Shown: positions 4,059-6,327 of the stretch, piece after piece
Layout of the letters: each line of letters opens with the position of its first letter
Position numbering within the stretch: the first letter of the stretch is position 1
Assembly: GCA_964402925.1 (NCBI GenBank)
Contig: CAYOED010000125.1
Location: 1 to 6,327 of the forward strand
DNA length: 6,327 nt
Direction of reading: 5' to 3'
DNA from: Suilimivivens sp964402925
Lineage (GTDB): Bacteria; Bacillota; Clostridia; Lachnospirales; Lachnospiraceae
Translations under genes and position numbers: made by a program
The notes under the pieces: generated by a model
Told to the model about the DNA's origin: nothing
Database searches by the model: none
What the model saw: the letters and a program-made list of their open reading frames with translations, nothing else

Positions 4059-6327
4059 TCACTTTTCAGGAATATCACAAAACATTTCACATTCAAACCA
4101 TGCTGCAGTTCTGTCCAGCACGTCGGCTTTTTCCTTATCTTCTGCCTCATTCTCCCCTTGATCCCCTAGGATTTCAATGATATCCATACAAACAAGCTTT
4201 CCGTCTTGTACACCAAGGACATAAATGACTTCCTTATTGGTAAATCGACTCGTTTCCTCATGATATTCTGTCTGTTTTATCTGGAAAAGCAGTTCATCTT
4301 CCCCATCCTCATTATAATCATACAGTGCAAACCGTTTGTCTGGTTCCGTAAATTCCGCTGCATAGACCTCCTCATCAAAGAACCCCAGTTCTCTGCCTTT
4401 CCCCTTCTCTGTAAAAGGGTTTTTCACCGTCAGATTATGATACAGGAATTCTTGATACAAAGACGGCAGGAAGAGACTCTGCAAATAGCCTCTTACATCT
4501 ATCATCTTTCCAATCTCAAATTCCATGTAATAGCGCTTATTTGTATTATCCAGTATTCCGCTCGCTGTTCCCTTGATCACACCTTCCTTCTGGTTTTTCT
4601 CCTTTGATAAAGAAACTTCTATATCAGAGAACAGCGTTTCCCCTTCTTCCCCTGAAATTCCATAAATTTTTGTCAGAAATCTATTGACTTTATCAGCATC
4701 CATTTCTACCTCCTTTGAAAAATACGAATTTCCCCTTAACTCAATCCTGCTTATCCGAGGGTTTTCTTTCCCTTCCAGGATCCATATCGCATCCTGATCC
4801 TGGTCGATAAGATAATCCGCCAGCGGATAAATGATCTTCTCAACTTCAGGCGCTAACAGATAAATGCCCTTTTTGTCAATACTATCATAAGAATAAACTA
4901 TCAGTTGATTCTCCTCATACCAACAGCTACAGTCAGACAGTAAAATTTCATGCCTGGTGTTCCCTTCTTCTCTGACAGTAAAGCTTTCCGGTACTTTAAG
5001 GGGGATGACCGAAGCCGCTGTTTTTTTCATATCAGCATATATATCATCTATGGAAACCTGTTCCCATTTCTCCCCTGGTTCATATGACTTCTGTCTCTTT
5101 ATGTAATAGTATATTTCCCCTTGCTTATAAGCCGCGGCATAAAAATCTGAAATATAATAATAGTCTGCCACAGGACATCTTAGGAGGTTGCTGACATTCT
5201 TTTTCGTTTCTGTTGTCCATGGATAAGCCCGCCTCTCCAATTCCAGACCAGAGTTCTCAACTGCATTTTTCAACAGTTCATTTGGATTGTCATCTTTTGC
5301 CTTCTCTATCCAGCGAGCCATTCCACTTCCATAGGCTTCCCCGTCTTCGGGATATTTGCCGCCATCCTGCCACCAACTTTCATCAAAGGGATTCCATGGG
5401 TCATAAACCGCAGGATATTCATTTTTTTCATATCCATATTCTGTGAATGGGAAAAGCCTTGGCTCAAAAAACTCTTCGTCTATTTTCATGCTTTCCTGCG
5501 GACTTACATAATACCCATAGCCCTCCCCTTCCTGCTCACATCTGGCAGCATACACACAGTAAGAACCGTTTTTATAATCATTTACATAATTGAGAAGCGG
5601 AAAATCCCAATGAAAGCTATAGGATTCCTTTTTATCAACTACTACCTCTCCTTCTCTGAACCCTAAATGAATCCTGACTCCGCCCTTCCATGAAGAAGCA
5701 GACGCATACCCCAATGTCGGAAGGAGCTGCGTTCCGTCTGCTGCAAGGATGTCTGTATACCCGCCCCGGAAATTTGCATTTTTTGATAAAATACTAAATC
5801 CCCCATCATCCTCTTGCGCAATAACATAAAATGCGCCGGAATTACTCATTGTGTGATTGCACGTCTCCACATAAGCAAACATTTCCTTCTTTCCATCACC
5901 CGTTATATCATAAAACGTTATATTTTCTAACTGATAGGGAAGGTCTGCCTGCTCCAGTTCCACCACTTTTCCCTGAAACAGATCGCCGGAAACGGCCAGA
6001 AGTCTCTTCTCAAGGGTGATTCCGTATTCCTCTGTTTTCGGCAGGTCAGCATAATGATCTGCTATTTCAGATTCATCACTTTCAAACCAAAGAGGCAGTC
6101 CATAATCATCAAAATCCCTTGCCTTGTATATGACACTTCCGTCTTCCGCTTCTTTTTCACAAAAAAACTCTTTTTCCCGGTCCGTGTCTCTAAGATACCC
6201 CTTATTTTCCCTATTATAAGTATAGGTGACACCGTAAGAGGGAACAGCATATCTGTTTCCTCCTATTCCCATATATAGACTCTCGGAATCTCGAAGCCTT
6301 ATTTTATGCGGCTTCTGAGATTCTCTT
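4059..6327 (-). CDS. Large acidic protein with calcium-loop-like motifs, 5' partial
   Basis: The frame ends in TGA at 4059-4061 and is open to the window edge. From the first ATG in view (6270-6272) it encodes 737 residues, and 18 further sense codons precede that ATG, so the true start is probably outside. I do not recognise a named family over the whole length. Numbered from that ATG, DITGDGKKEMF (122-132) and DYNEDGEDELLF (652-663) are DxxxDGxxE loops like those of VCBS/FG-GAP and EF-hand-like repeats. Both sit between hydrophobic strands, as in the many clostridial secreted proteins that read FALYDxNGDGxxEL. The middle is rich in Tyr, Trp, Asp and Glu (for example DPWNPFDESWWQDGG, 291-305). 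No membrane segment appears in the visible part; a signal peptide or lipobox would lie upstream of the window. The protein is strongly acidic, and an extracellular, calcium-stabilised role is inferred only. No terminator follows the stop, so transcription may run on toward the hydrolase. Confidence 0.75.
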   Translation of the reverse strand, partial: RESQKPHKIRLRDSESLYMGIGGNRYAVPSYGVTYTYNRENKGYLRDTDREKEFFCEKEAEDGSVIYKARDFDDYGLPLWFESDESEIADHYADLPKTEEYGITLEKRLLAVSGDLFQGKVVELEQADLPYQLENITFYDITGDGKKEMFAYVETCNHTMSNSGAFYVIAQEDDGGFSILSKNANFRGGYTDILAADGTQLLPTLGYASASSWKGGVRIHLGFREGEVVVDKKESYSFHWDFPLLNYVNDYKNGSYCVYAARCEQEGEGYGYYVSPQESMKIDEEFFEPRLFPFTEYGYEKNEYPAVYDPWNPFDESWWQDGGKYPEDGEAYGSGMARWIEKAKDDNPNELLKNAVENSGLELERRAYPWTTETKKNVSNLLRCPVADYYYISDFYAAAYKQGEIYYYIKRQKSYEPGEKWEQVSIDDIYADMKKTAASVIPLKVPESFTVREEGNTRHEILLSDCSCWYEENQLIVYSYDSIDKKGIYLLAPEVEKIIYPLADYLIDQDQDAIWILEGKENPRISRIELRGNSYFSKEVEMDADKVNRFLTKIYGISGEEGETLFSDIEVSLSKEKNQKEGVIKGTASGILDNTNKRYYMEFEIGKMIDVRGYLQSLFLPSLYQEFLYHNLTVKNPFTEKGKGRELGFFDEEVYAAEFTEPDKRFALYDYNEDGEDELLFQIKQTEYHEETSRFTNKEVIYVLGVQDGKLVCMDIIEILGDQGENEAEDKEKADVLDRTAAWFECEMFCDIPEK
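6286..6323. repeat. Inverted repeat at the window edge
   Basis: GAATCTCGAAGCC (6286-6298) pairs with 6310-6323 over 13 bases with one bulge around an 11-base AT-rich loop. It lacks a U tract on the minus strand; on the plus strand TCTT follows. If it were a terminator of an upstream gene, the acidic protein would start at 6272. If the open frame is coding, the repeat lies inside the gene. Confidence 0.5.

Noticed and set aside
6062..6250. A 62-codon minus-strand frame behind a perfect AGGAGG.
   Set aside because: It overlaps the large acidic protein, lacks a convincing signal peptide or domain, and the main frame shows much better protein-like composition. The start signal is kept as a finding instead.
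1..6327. CRISPR arrays, tRNA or rRNA genes, complete insertion sequences.
   Set aside because: No regular short repeats with spacers, no cloverleaf with the usual T-arm GTTC box, and no transposase motifs were found on either strand.

Overview
The window looks like a low-GC Gram-positive chromosome segment, most likely a gut Clostridia of the Lachnospiraceae type. The support is AG-rich Shine-Dalgarno sequences, AT-rich intergenic DNA, a secreted glycosidase-like protein with a Gram-positive signal peptide, and a large acidic protein of a kind common in that family. The species cannot be named from the sequence. Every gene and gene remnant I can support lies on the minus strand, so in the direction of transcription the window reads from 6327 down to 1.

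Region by region, in transcription order: (a) 6327-4059 is a large acidic protein with two DxxxDGxxE calcium-loop-like motifs. Its frame is still open at the window edge, so the 5' end is probably outside. (b) 4058-3757 is a 302-base gap. It holds a fair sigma-A-like promoter (-35 near 3962, -10 near 3934) and, overlapping it, a short frame reading like the start of a nucleotidyltransferase with the GSYARG motif, apparently a gene fossil. (c) 3756-2104 is a secreted TIM-barrel glycoside-hydrolase-like protein (DUF5722-like) with both expected catalytic glutamates. (d) 2041-875 is a gluzincin metallopeptidase with HEFGH and a downstream WLNETGAEW motif. It follows 62 bases after the hydrolase with no terminator between them, so the two may be co-transcribed. 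A strong hairpin at 855-808 closes it. (e) 728-207 is a decayed YhcG/DUF1016 PDDEXK nuclease: its N-terminus is gone and an internal deletion has removed the catalytic core. (f) 176-44 is a scrap of a second copy of the metallopeptidase, joined directly to a second copy of its terminator hairpin.

The window therefore holds two or three intact-looking genes plus a graveyard at the left end. I see no convincing new multi-gene system. The most informative signals are the broken genes: a duplicated and then deleted peptidase locus, a nuclease missing its active site, and a possible nucleotidyltransferase fossil in the hydrolase leader. The hydrolase and the acidic protein are likely secreted or surface proteins. 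The peptidase has no signal peptide and is likely cytoplasmic. A shared function for the three is not shown by the sequence.
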